Shown here in pieces: positions 38,701-52,380 of a stretch of DNA of 64,000 nucleotides. The position numbers and the translations under genes were made by a program. The stretch covers positions 13,695,001 to 13,759,000 of the forward strand of contig NC_092566.1 in the NCBI RefSeq assembly GCF_037975245.1. Reading direction: 5' to 3'. The first letter of the stretch is position 1. Every line of letters begins with the position of its first letter. Below the pieces are notes generated by a model. That model had not been told where the DNA came from and searched no databases. It was given only the letters and a program-made list of their open reading frames with translations. This DNA is from Apostichopus japonicus (Eukaryota; Echinodermata; Holothuroidea; Aspidochirotida; Stichopodidae).

Positions 38701-41700
38701 GTATCGGTCCGTCAACACTGGCACTTTTCTTTAAAATACAAAGAAAAGAAACTGTAAAAATGAACAAGGTAAACGAAGATAGGGTCTACGGATATGATTG
38801 ACGATCAAAAGCTCACGTTGATGTGTTTAAACATTAGTTCATCACCCAATAATCCATAACAAGTAGTAGTTAATGGCATAGAGAGCTATAATTAATGTAT
38901 GTATGAAAATTGTAACCTCATTTCGTAGGAAACTTAAACTTAATTGATTTCCACCATGGTAAACTATGCAATAACAAACATATTCATATTAGGTAGATGC
39001 GTCGTCGAGTGGGTTAAACCAATAACCAGCTGGTTGTGCACCACGTTTGTACGAGCGGTCTGCTTTCATCCAGTATGGTTAGTTAATTATATGTAACATG
39101 TTTGAAAGTGATTTGCACACAAACTACGGTGTGAAGTCATATCTGACGTGAAGGATACCATGTGATTCACCAAATATAGAATCTTGTTTACAAATCGTAT
39201 ATGACTGCAGCAGTTCAGTGGAATAATGAAAAGAAATATAGGTAAAACTAATCATTGAAATAGAAATACTGAATAAGGGACAATGTTATAAAACGTTAAA
39301 TGCTTCCCTGTTGCTTTCAGTTGTCCGCTGATTCAATATTTGCAATCTATCCGTAAGCTTTTTCGGAAGTAATAATGCCAAAGGGAGATGTTTGATAAAA
39401 ATCCTGTATATCTAATCGCGTTAATTTATCTCATTCGTTTTCTATCCCGCAAGGTTTTATCCGCAAGTTTGTTTCGTGGAACACTACAGAAGTATACATC
39501 CTTTGAAGAATGATTTCATATGATATCATCTTTTGAGTAGTTCTTAACGTCTTCCTTCAAAATCGATTGAATATCAAGCTGTCATTCCAAGAGCACTTGA
39601 CCCCCACCTGTCAGAGTACTTCTAGCTATCATTACACAAGGCTACTACATGATGAAAAATAGCGATAACAATGTCTGCGTAAGAACAACACTTGCGTCAT
39701 CATCATGATTATGTAAAAGTGGAAACTGGAGGAAACATAATTAACTGTCTTTTGGCACGCGGTCTCTTCAGTGAAAATGTTAAAGTTATACATACAATGC
39801 CACTATTTCAATGAAAACCTGCAAACAGAACAAAACTTAAGGAAAAGAAATGAAAATTATTATAAGTTATATAGACATGCTCTCTACGATGACACGAGTA
39901 AAGCTTGTTAGAGGTTAACGGGTAGATGTAACAGTTTTGTGCTACTGATCAGAAACTAATCATGTTACTCAGGTTTGATATTGTCCCTCGTTGGTTCCTC
40001 CTCAGTTCTATATCATTTCAATAGTTATTGATGAATTCTGTCTGCCATAAGGATTGTACACTTAGGTGTGCCTCTTCCTTTCATGTACAACTGATATTGT
40101 AGGTTTCTCAAATAACTTGTCTCAAGTGACATGAAGAAATCTCGACACAAAGTTTGTCTATAGGTTTTTTTGAAGTAAAACTGCAAAATGTAGAATGAAA
40201 AAAGTTAGTGCTGGCTGAAAATGTCACTGATTCTTAATATCCTTTATAATAATTCTGACAGAGTTGTACATCAGTTCTAGAAATGATTAATAGGTAACAT
40301 AATTAGTCGTTAATCAAGCATCAGTATGTTGATCGGTTTCCATTATAAGATCGTCAGGCTGTACCTCGTATCGAATGTCGTTCGTTATTTTATTTCACTT
40401 GAGCGAAATAAATCATTCTTTTTGAAGGTTAAATAGTTCCTCAAAAGTTCCTTTTTTGCCATTTCGTGACTTGGTTTATCAGTTGTACGTAAATGACATA
40501 TGATATTCAGTTATTCTTTATTGTAAAGATATATTATTTAGAAAGTACAATACCTTGCAGAAAAAAAGAACAGTTCCTACCGATATATCTTTCACAAACA
40601 TGTGTATTTCTTATGAATATTTCCTAGTGAGGATGTTTACATTTGAGTGCACGTAAGAATCTCGAGTAGTATAGTGCCTCAGTGTTTCATATATTTCTTA
40701 AAGTTTATATGTTTCAAATGAGATGCGTCAAACAAACTCTTCCATATTGCTTTCCATGTGTATGAGGGAAAAATAAACAAGCACAGACAAATGAAAAAAC
40801 GTACTATTAAGTTAATATATTAATATGAAAAGTGTGTATTATGTTTCCTTTTGCAATTCTTAGTGCTGTAAATTATCATTTTAACAGGCGAAGTCACAAA
40901 TGAAACTTATTGACTGGTGTAGTGTACACTCCTTTATTATTATACATTGTACGACCCAACAATTAATTCAGTACGTTAATGTCAGTAATACAATATTTCA
41001 ACAAAAAATGGATTCTGGCAGCAATTAAGAGCTTCATCAATTAGGTTCATCATATCATTAAGGCAGATGGCATTGTATTCATATGCAATTTTGATATTAA
41101 TGAAGTGTATTCTACATAATAGGCTTCCAGCACACAGCATAAACGAAATCTTACCAACAAAGTAAGACCACAAATTAACTTCTTATGTGTAATTTATGAG
41201 TGACTGTAGTTTTCATAATTGATATCTAGAAGAGTACTACTTCAGAAGTGATTTGGTGACATAATAAAATCCAAGCTGCCAGATAAACATTGCAGATATA
41301 TAACAACATTTTGACTTCCAATCATATTGATCAGTATAAACAAAACAAATTAATGCGAAAGTAATATCTGCAAAATATTAAAAAAATATGCAAATGTATA
41401 GTTTTCCAGGAAATTTCAAGAATTGGCACAAAACTCTCGGAGAGGCACACAGTGGTTTCTTATAAGTGGTAGACTTTGGTTTAACTGAGAGCAATCGACT
41501 TGTTTGAAGTAGCTCTCGTCTCCCAGACCACTCCATGTCTCCGTACATTGCACAACATTAATACTTTTGGATATAATTAGTTTATCTTTTTTTTTATGTG
41601 ACGATCATGTTTCATGAGGATATATCTCGTTATCTTATCTTCAGTAGCTCTTTTTTATCATCGCATCCTACAACTTTCTATAGATATTCGTGTTTTTGCC

Positions 41701-43061
41701 TTTTAACAGTTTAATGCTCTATGATATGATAACCATAAGGCGATTCCTTTAAAGACGGATTTCACGTCCCACTTTTATTGAAACATCCTATTGTTAAAAT
41801 GCAATTCAAGAAATCCATTCCCCATCAGTTCGTAAACCTTTTACCTCTTTTATGTTGCATTTTTATTTCCCGTCTTACAAGTGAACCAATCTTCTTCTAA
41901 CACCTTTGGGGTCACATGGGGCTCTACAGAGGCTAATGAAAATCGCAGCAGGAAACAGGAAATATTGCTCTAAAATCAAAACGAATAAGTCTCAATCAAT
42001 TTGAAGATTTTCTGTTAATTTGATCTGTCCTCCGAGAGGATCGAGGTAAGGTTTTAAACAGGTCGCTACAGTGTGTCGAACGTTACCGTCCGTCCGTTGA
42101 CCCTATACGAAATTAGAGCAGTCATGTATAGTTTATGGCTTGCCGATATAGTTTCAAACACCATGTTCAGGTTTAGTATGAATCTTGCACCTTGAATATA
42201 AAGCAAATTGTTGTAGGTAGCATTAATCTTACAAAAATGTTATTGTTTAATAATATAGGTTAGTTGTTCTTAAAGAATTCACATATAACCTATACAAACC
42301 CTATTCAACGTTTACTAGCGCTATACCTAGATTATCTTCAGTTGGATGTAATCATCGATGTTAGAGTGGCCATTTGTATAATATGTTTACACTAATTGAT
42401 AATATGGTGACAGGTTTAACAATAATCTTCTAAATTATTTGAATACCGCTGATCAAACACAATCTCACACCCGTAGCAAACACACCCATTAACTCAGCAC
42501 TGGTAACTACAAAAGCCCGTTTCGATATCTGGCTCGTGAATGCAATTTTAACTGATTAAAATTACTTTTGCGGGACACATACACCCATAACATTGTGTGA
42601 TCAGTGCGGAATTGATGAAAAATAATTGTAGAAAGTTCCCTTTATAATCATTTCTCATTGATACGTGGCCCATTTGCATATCTGAGTTTACAGTTTCATT
42701 TGTAAGGCATGTCAGACTTAATCCATGGGGTCTGGACATTGGGTCAATATGCTGATACTTTTAATATAAATAACTACCATATAGGTTCAACAATAGATTT
42801 AAACCACTGATATACTTCACCACGGATGCTTTTATATCATCGCTCCCATACGGAGGATGAGATATTGAAGTTCATTTGCCAGTTGGGGCAAATACAGCTA
42901 TGTCAGTTGTCATAGCAACAGTTGCCATAGTAATGGTTTATTTTCCTGAGTAGCTACTCTCGGGGGTAACCCATGGTGGGGTACCCCAGGGTGACCGGAA
43001 GTCTATGATTGAGGGAAGAGTCAAAACGTGTCCGTGAGGTTCGCAGGTAGACTTTGAGAAG
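32730..43061. other. 10-kb repeat-poor, gene-free stretch
   Basis: No domain-bearing frame, tandem array or convincing mobile element is visible over about 10 kb. Exceptions are a run of 14 G at 33540-33553 and a lone hAT-end-like string, CAGTGGCGAAGCAAGG, at 36508-36523. The longest frames are about 60-84 codons and lack motifs. It may be intron or intergenic sequence; nothing in it decides between these. Confidence 0.5.
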
Positions 43062-46000
43062 TTAATAATAATAATAAATGAACTTATAAAGCGCTAAAAT
43101 CTACGAAGTATTCAATAGCGCTGTACAACCCTAATAGAACGCCAACTTGAAAAAACGAGTCTTCAAGCAAGACTTTAACTGACTGAGAGTGGGAGAACTC
43201 CGCACAGATATGGGCAGACCATTCCAGAGCTTGGGCCCGGCTGATGGAAGGCACGGTCGCTATAGGTTTTCAGTTTAGTTCTGGGAACAGTGAGTGTATT
43301 GCTAGACCGCAAGGTATAACGAGTATTGACCTGGAAGGACAGATCGTCTGACAAATAGGCGGGTGCCATTCCATGAATGCACTTATACACCAGGAGCAGT
43401 ACTTTGAACTTAATTCTGAATTCAACAGGCAACCAGTGCAAAGAATGGAGGATACTCAACGATGGTGTGTTGAAGTCATAGCAGTCTACAACAAGCCTGG
43501 CTGCGCTGTTCTGCAGACGTTGCAGTCTCTGAATCAGATTCCCTGGAATACCATGGAGCAAACTATAGCAATAATCCAAATGGCTATGAATGAATGAATG
43601 AACCAATGTGCTCATAGTTCTAGAAGGCACATGTTTCCTAATCTTCTTTAGATTAAAAATATAATAGAAACCGGTCTTGCAAACTTTACTGATATGTTTA
43701 TCCATTTTCATGTGTTTGTCGAAAATAACCCCGAGGTTGCGGACCTGATCACAAAAAGCAATGGAAGCACCACCAACTTTGATAGACTTATTGACGACCT
43801 TTGTGAGCTGGACTGGAGTGCTGAGAATAATGAACTCAGTTTTACTATCGTTCAGCTTCAATTTATGAGCAGCCATCCAATCCCTAATATCAGAGATACA
43901 ATTTTGCATAAGATTGAAAGCATCAATTTCTGTGGTGTTATGCTGCGGTTTAATGCTGTGAATCAACTGAGTATCATCAGCATAAGCAAAACCTGTGTCC
44001 AGATGTGTAGAAATGACATTAAATAGAGATGCAGTGTACAGCGTGAAACACAGCGGACCTAGACACGAGCTTTGTGGAACTCCATGCTCAACAGGGATTT
44101 CCTCGGAATATACACCATCTAGCGAGACAAACTGTGACCTGGTCCCAAGGTAATTGATGAACCAGCTGAGAGCAGTGTTCTTAATACCAAAGTCATGTTC
44201 CAACATGTTCACCAAAACAGAATGATCTACCGTATCAAAGGCGGAAGTGAGGTCTAGAAGTACCATAAGCACAACATTGTGTTTATCAATAGACTGCATG
44301 ATTTCTGAATGAATCTTGAGCAAGGCAGTCTCGGTGGAATAGTGCTGTCTATATGCGGACTGAAATACAGGTAAAGGGCAATGACGATTACAATGTTGCA
44401 AAACTTGATTGGCTATAACTTTCTCCACAAGCTTGGAGATAAATTGGAGGTTACTCACCGGTCTGAGATTATTCAATTCCGGTGGGAGAGTAGGCTTCTT
44501 AAGAAGAGGACAAACTTCAGCTTTCTTCCAAGACTCCAAGAACTCACCGGTTGTTATTGACAAATTAATAAGCCTAGTAATATAAGGCAGAAGAGTAGCA
44601 CTGACAGATTTAACAATCTTTGTGGGAACTGGGTCTAAGTCACAACTGGCCGACGAACAATTTTGCAGTAACTTCGAGACATACGATTCTGAAACCTCCG
44701 AAAATTGTTCCAGAGAGGCACTAGGAGGGTCGGAATTGCTATGAAAGCTGAAGGTGGTAGTCTCATCATCGAGCTCAGTAAGAATATTCAGTACTTTGGA
44801 GTTGAAGTGTTGCAAAATTTCATTGGCCAGCTGTGACTTATCCGTATGTGGAGGGAAGGATGTATCCGTACTCTTACCAAAGAATGATTTAACCACGCCA
44901 TATAACCTCCGACCGTCACCCACACAGTAGGCCACCAAGTTGTCATAATAGGCATCGGATGCTTCACTATAATTTTGTTTGAAAGCATCTCTAGCTTCAG
45001 TGAATTTTAACCTATTCTCAGGAGTTTTGTCTCTTCTCCAAACTTTTTCACAGCGCCTACGCTCAACTTTGAGCTGCTTCAACTCGGTAGTATACCATGG
45101 AACTGTCGGACGAGCAGTAATAGTCTTCGTGACATGAGGGGCGTGCTCATCTAAAATAGAGCGTAAACAAGAAACGTACTGTGAAGACAAACTACCTAGG
45201 TCATTCGCAGGAGCTGCGATTAGATCACTAGCTTTCAGGTCGGACTCAAAACTATGCCAATCAATCGCGGATAAACGGCGGAACTCTACCTTCTTAATAT
45301 GCAATGGGACTGTTGGTAGTTCTAGTTGACAGTGAACAAAACAGTGATCTGATGCATAATCGGAGTCGTGTACACCAAGAACACGGGTGTTGTCTAAATC
45401 ACGAGTAATAATCAGATCCAGAGTGTTCCAACTAACATGTGTAGGGAAAGAAATTGACATGTTGTGTCAGCCCAAAAGTATCCAGGATAGAGCTAAACCT
45501 AACAGCCGCTGTGTCATGAGGTTTATTAACATGTATGTTAAAGTCCCCGCATATAATTAGGGATTGGTCACAATTGAGTAGCCCGACAAGGAGTTCCTCA
45601 AACTCATCCAAAAACCTAGTGACTGAAACTGGGTGGGCACTAGAATACGGAGTACGGTATATGAAAGCAATAACCACACTAGAATTCTTATAACGCAGGG
45701 ACCAAACCGAGAATTCAAAACTATTCTTTTCCCCCTTGTCTTTACAAACAGCGTGAATATTCGACTTGAATAAACTACTCGTCCCTCCACCAATTCCTCT
45801 AGCCAGACGTGACTGAACAAGAAATTTAATCCCCCCAGCATTCAACTTACCCCGAGTGATATCGTCGATCTCCTTAATCCAAGTCTCGGTGACAAGGCAA
45901 ACATCTAGATTACTCTCCACAAAATGATCTAAGACCATTGGAATTTTAGCACAAATGGAATGCAAATTTATGAGAGCCATAGTGAATTTCACGGGAGACC

Positions 46001-46610
46001 GTCCTGGCAAGCCAGTACACTCAGGATAGATAACATTGCTAATGTTTACACTACGACGTTTGGACTCTTTGAATTTTATTGACCGATCCCTGAATTTACC
46101 TGCACGTTTCCCTCTTTGTTTAGTGGTAGGTGTCTTCCCAATTCCACAATCCAATATTCTACCAAGCACTGAAAGATCTAACTACTCAGCGCAGCGACCA
46201 GAATAGACTGGATTACTGTAACGTAACAGCTCATCTTTTGTGTACGAATGGAATGTCGGATTGCTGAGGCAGATAACAGGACTACTGGGAGGAGTGTAAT
46301 GAACCCCGGAATATCTATTTACCCGGCTACGAGGCCTAAGCATACCTACTATGGTAGGCGCACACAGTAAGCCAATGAAGAGTATACGAAGGCTACAAAT
46401 GAACAGTAGTGACGAAGATAGGACTTGAAAAAGTGACATCCTCGCAGGAAAATACGAAATAGAAAACGAGTCACTCGGAATTCACAAATACAAGGTACAC
46501 GATGACACCAAAACGACTTGAAAGGAATGTTTCAAAGCCAGAAAACATACAAAAACAACAGAGAACGAGACGCAGCCGGCATTAAACATCGGCGCCGTTC
46601 AACGGTTCAA
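43062..46610 (-). mobile_element. CR1/L2-group non-LTR retrotransposon, nearly full length
   Basis: A LINE of about 3.5 kb read on the minus strand: a 5' untranslated region from about 46610, one long open frame with endonuclease then reverse transcriptase, a short 3' untranslated part with TTAGCGCTTTATAAG, and an (ATT)n tail at about 43063-43077. A short simple-repeat tail instead of poly(A), the lack of RNase H and the APE-type endonuclease fit the CR1/L2 group. Its 5' end lies within a few tens of bases of an older, oppositely oriented LINE remnant at 46630. Flanking target duplications could not be identified with confidence. Boundaries are approximate, especially the 5' one. Confidence 0.85.
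43131..46439 (-). pseudogene. LINE endonuclease-reverse transcriptase ORF, three lesions
   Basis: The frame opens at 46439 with a hydrophobic N-terminus. A TAG at 46182-46184 interrupts it, and the same frame continues with no further stop through a basic segment and an APE-type endonuclease (catalytic-type strings ETW, CGDFN). A tandem TTTC duplication near 45448 shifts the frame inside the endonuclease just before LDLIITRD and SDH. The reverse transcriptase follows in 43175-45460: LRPVSNL, SAYRQHYSTETALL, LLDLTSAFDTVDH, GVPQSSCLGP and the YADD active site at 43973-43984. The usual GVPQGS is changed to GVPQSS. Near 43240 another shift leaves the expected KLWNGLP ending in another frame, which stops at 43131-43133. 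The domains are otherwise intact, so the copy is fairly young but probably cannot make its own protein. Confidence 0.9.
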
Positions 46611-46629
46611 GTAAGCGAGAATACTTAAA

Positions 46630-47690
46630 CCATTGAGCTGTACTGTTCCAAGTGTTCTTTCCTCAACAACATGATCATTGATTTGCGGAAATGATTTGAA
46701 GTCCATGTTTCGTACCATAAATGACATTCTTCAGAAAAGGAAATCCACAAACTACCGGACCATGACTCTGCCAAAGACTTGGCATATCAGTTTGCAACGT
46801 ATTTTGCAAGTAAACTTGAAACCATCCGGGGCAATTATCTGTCGAAATGGTGAGTCTTCCACGCCATCTCCCGTTTCTCACTCTTGGGACACATCTGATA
46901 CAATCAATGAGGACGATCTTCGTGAGATAATTTCCAAGACACCAAGCCTGTCTTGCATTCTTGATTCTCTGCCTTCGTGGATGGCTAGATCGTCGTTGGA
47001 CTCTCTTCTGCCAACTATAATAGCAGTTATTAAATGCTCGCTCAGATCTGGTATTGTTCCAGATACCTTTAAGGAGGGTGTTATCACGCCGCTCTTCAAA
47101 TAGCCTAGTTTAGACCAAACTCGTTGAAGAACTACAGGCCTGTTAGTAACCTTCCCATCTTATCCAAGGTGCTCGAGCGCTTTGTTGCAAACTACATGAC
47201 CGAGAACGAACTTCATGAGCCACTACAATCTGCTTATAAGTAGTTTCATTCAACTGAAAATGCCTAAATCAAGATTCACAATGACATCTTGCGGGCAATG
47301 GAGAGCTAGGGAGTAACAATCCTTGTCCTTCTTGATTTTGAGTAGAGTGTTTGACACCATTGACCATGAAGTTTATCTGCTGGGTGTAAATGGAATTCCT
47401 CTTGCCTGGTTCAGATCATACTTGTCTGGATGATCTCAACGTGTTCTCATAAGAGGCAAATATTCATCGATCCAACAATTAGTGTATGGCGTGCCACAAG
47501 GATCGGTATTAGGTCCTTTGTTGTTCGCCGTTTACATTATTCCTCTCGGACATACTTCAGCTACAACCATCACTCAGATCATCGACAGCCTCGCCTCAGT
47601 TTGTTGTACCCAAAACTCACAGCGTGTCATTTGCGGATCGGCCATTCACATGTTTTGGTCCCAAATAGTTAAAAGCTCTATTGTGTCTCG
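46630..47690 (+). pseudogene. Truncated, decayed CR1/L2-group reverse transcriptase
   Basis: Plus-strand remains of a second LINE, from a different subfamily than its neighbour. The longest open piece is 46675-47103 and holds the N-terminal RT region, including LPSWMARSSLDSLLP and GIVPDTFKEGVITPLF. After a stop and frame changes come LKNYRPVSNLPILSKVLERF, LQSAYK then a stop, LVLLDFE, FDTIDHE, a short deletion, then GIPLAWFRSYLSG, a stop, and GVPQGSVLGPLLF. The YADD site is no longer readable: around 47565-47610 only a frame-shifted, altered trace remains. The endonuclease part is missing; similarity starts right beside the 5' end of the minus-strand LINE. At least five in-frame stops make this clearly dead. 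Confidence 0.85.
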
Positions 47691-47699
47691 CAGACCCCC

Positions 47700-50600
47700 G
47701 GAACCAAAGGTCAAAGTAGTGCATGATTTTGTTTTGCTTTAACTCAGAGGAAACATTGAATTGACATAGAACCCCCACAGGTGTCATGAAAAGGTCAGGT
47801 ACTATCAAAATATAAGGATTCCATGGGAACCGAGGTCAAAGGTCACATGGTTAAATGATAAATGTATATTTTATACCAGTACCCAGTTTCTGGAGTCAAG
47901 ACTCCAAGTCTAGTCTTGTTCAGTGTAGGGTTTACAAAATAATGTACATATCAATTTGTTCAATGGAAGAGTCGCAATTCCATTGTCAATTTCACAGCTG
48001 TCAATAGTCCAGCCAACCCAATCATTCTATATCCCGATTGGTTGCATGGGCGGGGCTTGTCCGGTTGCTCATGTATACGTGTATATATGTGATATTGATA
48101 TCAAGCGTGTGCACACCTACGTATAAGAACGCACATACCCCACGATGATTGCGCGCATCTATGAATAGTAATTGTTTGGGGCGTTTTTATCGCAAGGGTT
48201 TTTCATTGGGTTAGATCCCTATGTAGGAGTGTCAGAAATGTTAAAGAAGCTGATATCATTGGCTAGTTTACACTATGACGTATTCAGTCGGTCATGTATT
48301 ATGTCAATCCAGACAGTTTTGATTAAAAACCGCGAGGTCAAAAGTTCAACCCTAATGTCCACTGTAGAAGAAACATGACCTGGAAATCCATCCAGGTCCT
48401 TATGTACAATTTTCATTGTCAAATTGTTTTTTTTTTCCATCTTATCAGTAGTGTACTCTTGGGTGTACTTGAAAATCCATGTATTAAATAATATCAGGCA
48501 TGTGCGACATCACACGAGCGCTCAAATTTTTGTAGAGTTTTCCATTGAATGGGATTTGCGTGTGCGGGAGACGCGCACATTTGAACGCGAAATGCGACAA
48601 AATATATGAGTCATGTTAGCTTTCAAAAACGGTACTGCCAGATTGCGTAGCTAATAGTAAATTTGTTGATTTGAAATCAGTGTTTGCTGGCGATGAGATA
48701 TGCAACTCCGTGGATTGCCCTCTTGTTTAATGTTTGTGTGTGTTCAATATAACATTTATCTTATTTTTCCAACAACATCATTATTCGTGTTGACATTGAA
48801 GATATGTCTGAACACAAAAAGAAAAGCTAGTTGATAAAAAGCACCATGATGTTACATATCCGACAACTCATGGCTACCGTATGATTCACGTCATAAATAA
48901 AGATGGATCAGATTTCGGGACGAATTATGTCATTTTCTTAGAATTAAGTTGCCCATTTCAATCATCTCTACCATATAATATGGTGATAAAGATCACAAGA
49001 GATGCACAGCAGCTAAAGAACTAAATCACAAACATTATCATCTGCATGTTTAGACACTAGATGTGTTTGCTGTAATCTTAGGTTCCTTGTTGTTTCAGTG
49101 AATACATTCCAAAATATAGGCTGAGAAAGTTCAAGTTACACGTTTGAGGTTTAGAAAATTGTACTTGTTGAACATAGTTCACAGAGTGTGTATTTTAACT
49201 TATCACATCGAACAAAGAAATGTAAAATCCGTTCAAATTACATTTTAAATAAGTTTATGTAAGGGAAACACAACCGATTCTGTTGGAATATAACGAAAAT
49301 GTCCCCTTCCTGTTGAATCTACACCTAGAAACCGTATGGTACCTTCCTTAGCAAACCTTCCTTGGTAACGGAAAGACTTATAGAACTGAAGCACATTAAG
49401 TTATCAAGGGAGATTATATAGCAGCAACTTGAAATAATATGAACGTCACCCTGTCGAAACCTATCAATCAAGCAACATTAAGCATGTCAGCGGTTTTACA
49501 GCCTGAGGAAGATCTTGAGGCTTCTCTTATTTGCAGAAGGAAATAGGCAGTCTTTTAACCTATTTTATAAGTGAAACTGAAATGTCAAGATTAATTTCTC
49601 GTCTTATTCAACTACACTGAACATGTCTCCAACGGTAATTGGTTTTATTAATTCAAAGGTGTGATACAAAAACTGTATTGCATTTGGAAGCTGATTCGAA
49701 AGTGTCTCCGTTATCCGTTTGGTATTTCATACGCAGTATTGTTTAGTCAAATGTGTTTCATATTTCCTTTTTCTCTTTTTTTATACTGAATTTGACAGAG
49801 TTTGCACCTTATCTAACAATAGGGATCACTGTAACCATCATTTGTGCAAACAAATGAAATATATTTATGGAATCATAAACGAAAAAAATCATAAATTAAA
49901 AATAGTCCAGGTAAAATGTGTATTTTCTCCGATTTATTTTTTTTTGCATAAGAGAAGCAGATTTGATAAGCTTACGAAAAATGATATAAATATTTACATG
50001 TTGTATCTTCCAGATTGCATCCATAAAGTTACAATAAAAACGTGTTCATGAAATAGCAAATGTTCTCAAGAAAACATTCAAATATGATTGAGAATTATCC
50101 AAAGCAGAAATGAAACTTAACTCAAAGCATTACTCATCGATGATAATAACTTATTTATAATATAAATAACGATGGATATTCAGCAGTGACATTAGTTCAC
50201 ATATCTTGGTAAGCAAGACAGACTGGATAATTGGAACATTATGATTGACCGTACATGCTATATCATAATAAAGTAACAGTAAAAAATGTTTGGATAAAGC
50301 GGTCATTCCAAATACACAAGTTTCACTTTAAAGTGTTTAAACTTGTTCTTTTTAAAGTGATGATGAAATTGTCGTCTTCATATTTTTCTACTTGCTATTA
50401 CCAATTCTCAAGTTAGGGATCTAACATTGAGATAGACGCTTCACGTAGCAGTCTGTATGTAATTGACATTTTACCAAAGTCCCACGTGATTTGCACTTGG
50501 AAAATACACCTTCCCAATCACCCACACCGTCATAATAGGCTCTCATGAACAGGGAAGTTCTTGCTTAAAACAAAATAGTACCTACTTATTATATTATACT

Positions 50601-52021
50601 AAATGGAATTTTTGATGAAAATCATACTACCAATAACGGTAAGTTGAGTACATCTTTACCAAACTTACCAAATAATCGATTTTCCTTCAAAATATTACAG
50701 AAAAGGTGAAATTAATTGTTAGTTTTTCTCTCCATTTGTTGACTATAACAACTTGCAGTCCGCGTCGCAAAGTAGGTTTTATTTCTTAAAATAACAGAGA
50801 ATTGATACATCTTTATAATGACGTAAGTATAATTAATTAATAATATTTATAATTATTTCTCTAACCATGCACCATTTGCGACCACCTGCTTACCTAATGT
50901 TTCCATTTCTTCATCTTTGTGAATGTTACAAAAATAATCCTTTCCTTCTCGTGCATTGTACCTGGTATTAAAGTCATGACAGACGTACCGAAAAGTCATT
51001 TTCTTAATTCAGCTCTTACTGTTTTCGTCGTCAAATGTTTCACACCTATTGGGGATTACTCGAAATAAGGTTTCTATTTGACTATATTAAGACACTTTCT
51101 CAAATGTATTCACCAAAAGTAGGTTAATCAGCAAGCTCCTTTTTTTTCTCACAAGAATATCTAGCACATTTAAAGGCAAATTTTGCATATTCAAACTTTC
51201 TTATTTCATTATTAATTAAAATTTAACTTGGTTTGTCAAGCTGATGACCTACATTGCTATAGAATATAGTTTGGTTGCATTTGTTTCCATTATTAACTCA
51301 AATAGCTGCTTAAATTGATAAACTGATAATTGATATTCAATGAGACCTTTGGTTTCAACTTCATAGTGACGCACGTCTCAATTCATGCGATAAAAAACCT
51401 TAGGCTACTCTACTGAAATTGCCAAATGATTATTTGTACTTACACCATTTTTCTCTATGGGAATGTTGGGTAATTTTAAGATATTCAAATTACCCAAGAG
51501 GGCATGCTTTTTATCGAAAGATATTCCTTTCGGCATTTTGAAAATGAAACTTGTCCATGAATTATGTTTTGGCACTGTTGATTAAGTTTAATTAGTTCTT
51601 TAATTAGTTGGTACTTTAATACAATTGATCAATGCTCTGATAGATTACTAACACTTCGTCCACATTTCATTCGCTGATAAGAACGTCTACTTCAAACAAG
51701 AAAAATAAATTAAAAGCGGAATCCCGTCAAAGTTATATTGACAATCACTCTCTTATATGCGTTATCTGAGTAACATAGGCCTACGACTCATCTACTCTTA
51801 TTAAGAAACCTTTTTTAAGACAATACGGGAATCTATATCAGAATAAAAACATACAGAAAAGTGTTGCCAGCACGTTATCAGGTATAGGTTACCAGGTACA
51901 GGTTACCAAGTATGTCCTAACACGGCTTCTTCGGCATGGATTTCTACTAAAGGTTTGAAAAGTAATACATTCATCCTTGGGTTGGAGGAAGACGTTGCTA
52001 ATCATCTTTCAGAGATGTAAA
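47700..52021. other. Non-coding stretch
   Basis: No gene recognised. The 3' part of the decayed LINE may continue a little past 47700 but cannot be followed. The 110-codon frame at 49719-50051 has no motif. Confidence 0.5.
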
Positions 52022-52380
52022 AATCAATCAATATACTTTGGCATGAAAAAAGGAGATTATTCAAACAAATTGATGATAAGTTCATTTAAAGTTCTAGCAT
52101 GATTTCTGACACCAAGAAGAGAGGAACATTTGAGATGGAAAACTCAATCAATATACTTTGGTATGAGAAACGAGATTATTCAAACAAATTGATGATAAGT
52201 TCATTTAAAGTTCTAGCATGATTTCTGACACCAAGAAGAGAGGAACATTTTAGATGGAAAACTCAATCAATATACTTTGGTATGAGAAACGAGATTATTC
52301 AAACAAATTGATGATAAGTTCATGTTAAGGTCTAGCATGATTTCTGACCTCAAAAAGAGAGGAAAATTTGAGATGAAAAA
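52022..52380. repeat. Three tandem copies of a 120-bp unit
   Basis: The phrase ATCAATATACTTTGG recurs at 120- and 119-bp spacing (starts about 52028, 52148 and 52267). Each unit also holds GATTATTCAAACAAATTGAT, GTTCTAGCATGATTTCTGAC (GGTCTAGC in copy 3) and AAGAGAGGAA. Copies 1 and 2 are nearly identical; copy 3 has more changes at its right end. Confidence 0.93.

Noticed and set aside
43373-44026. Plus-strand frames of 74 and 110 codons
   Set aside because: They are antisense shadows of the LINE reverse transcriptase on the minus strand.
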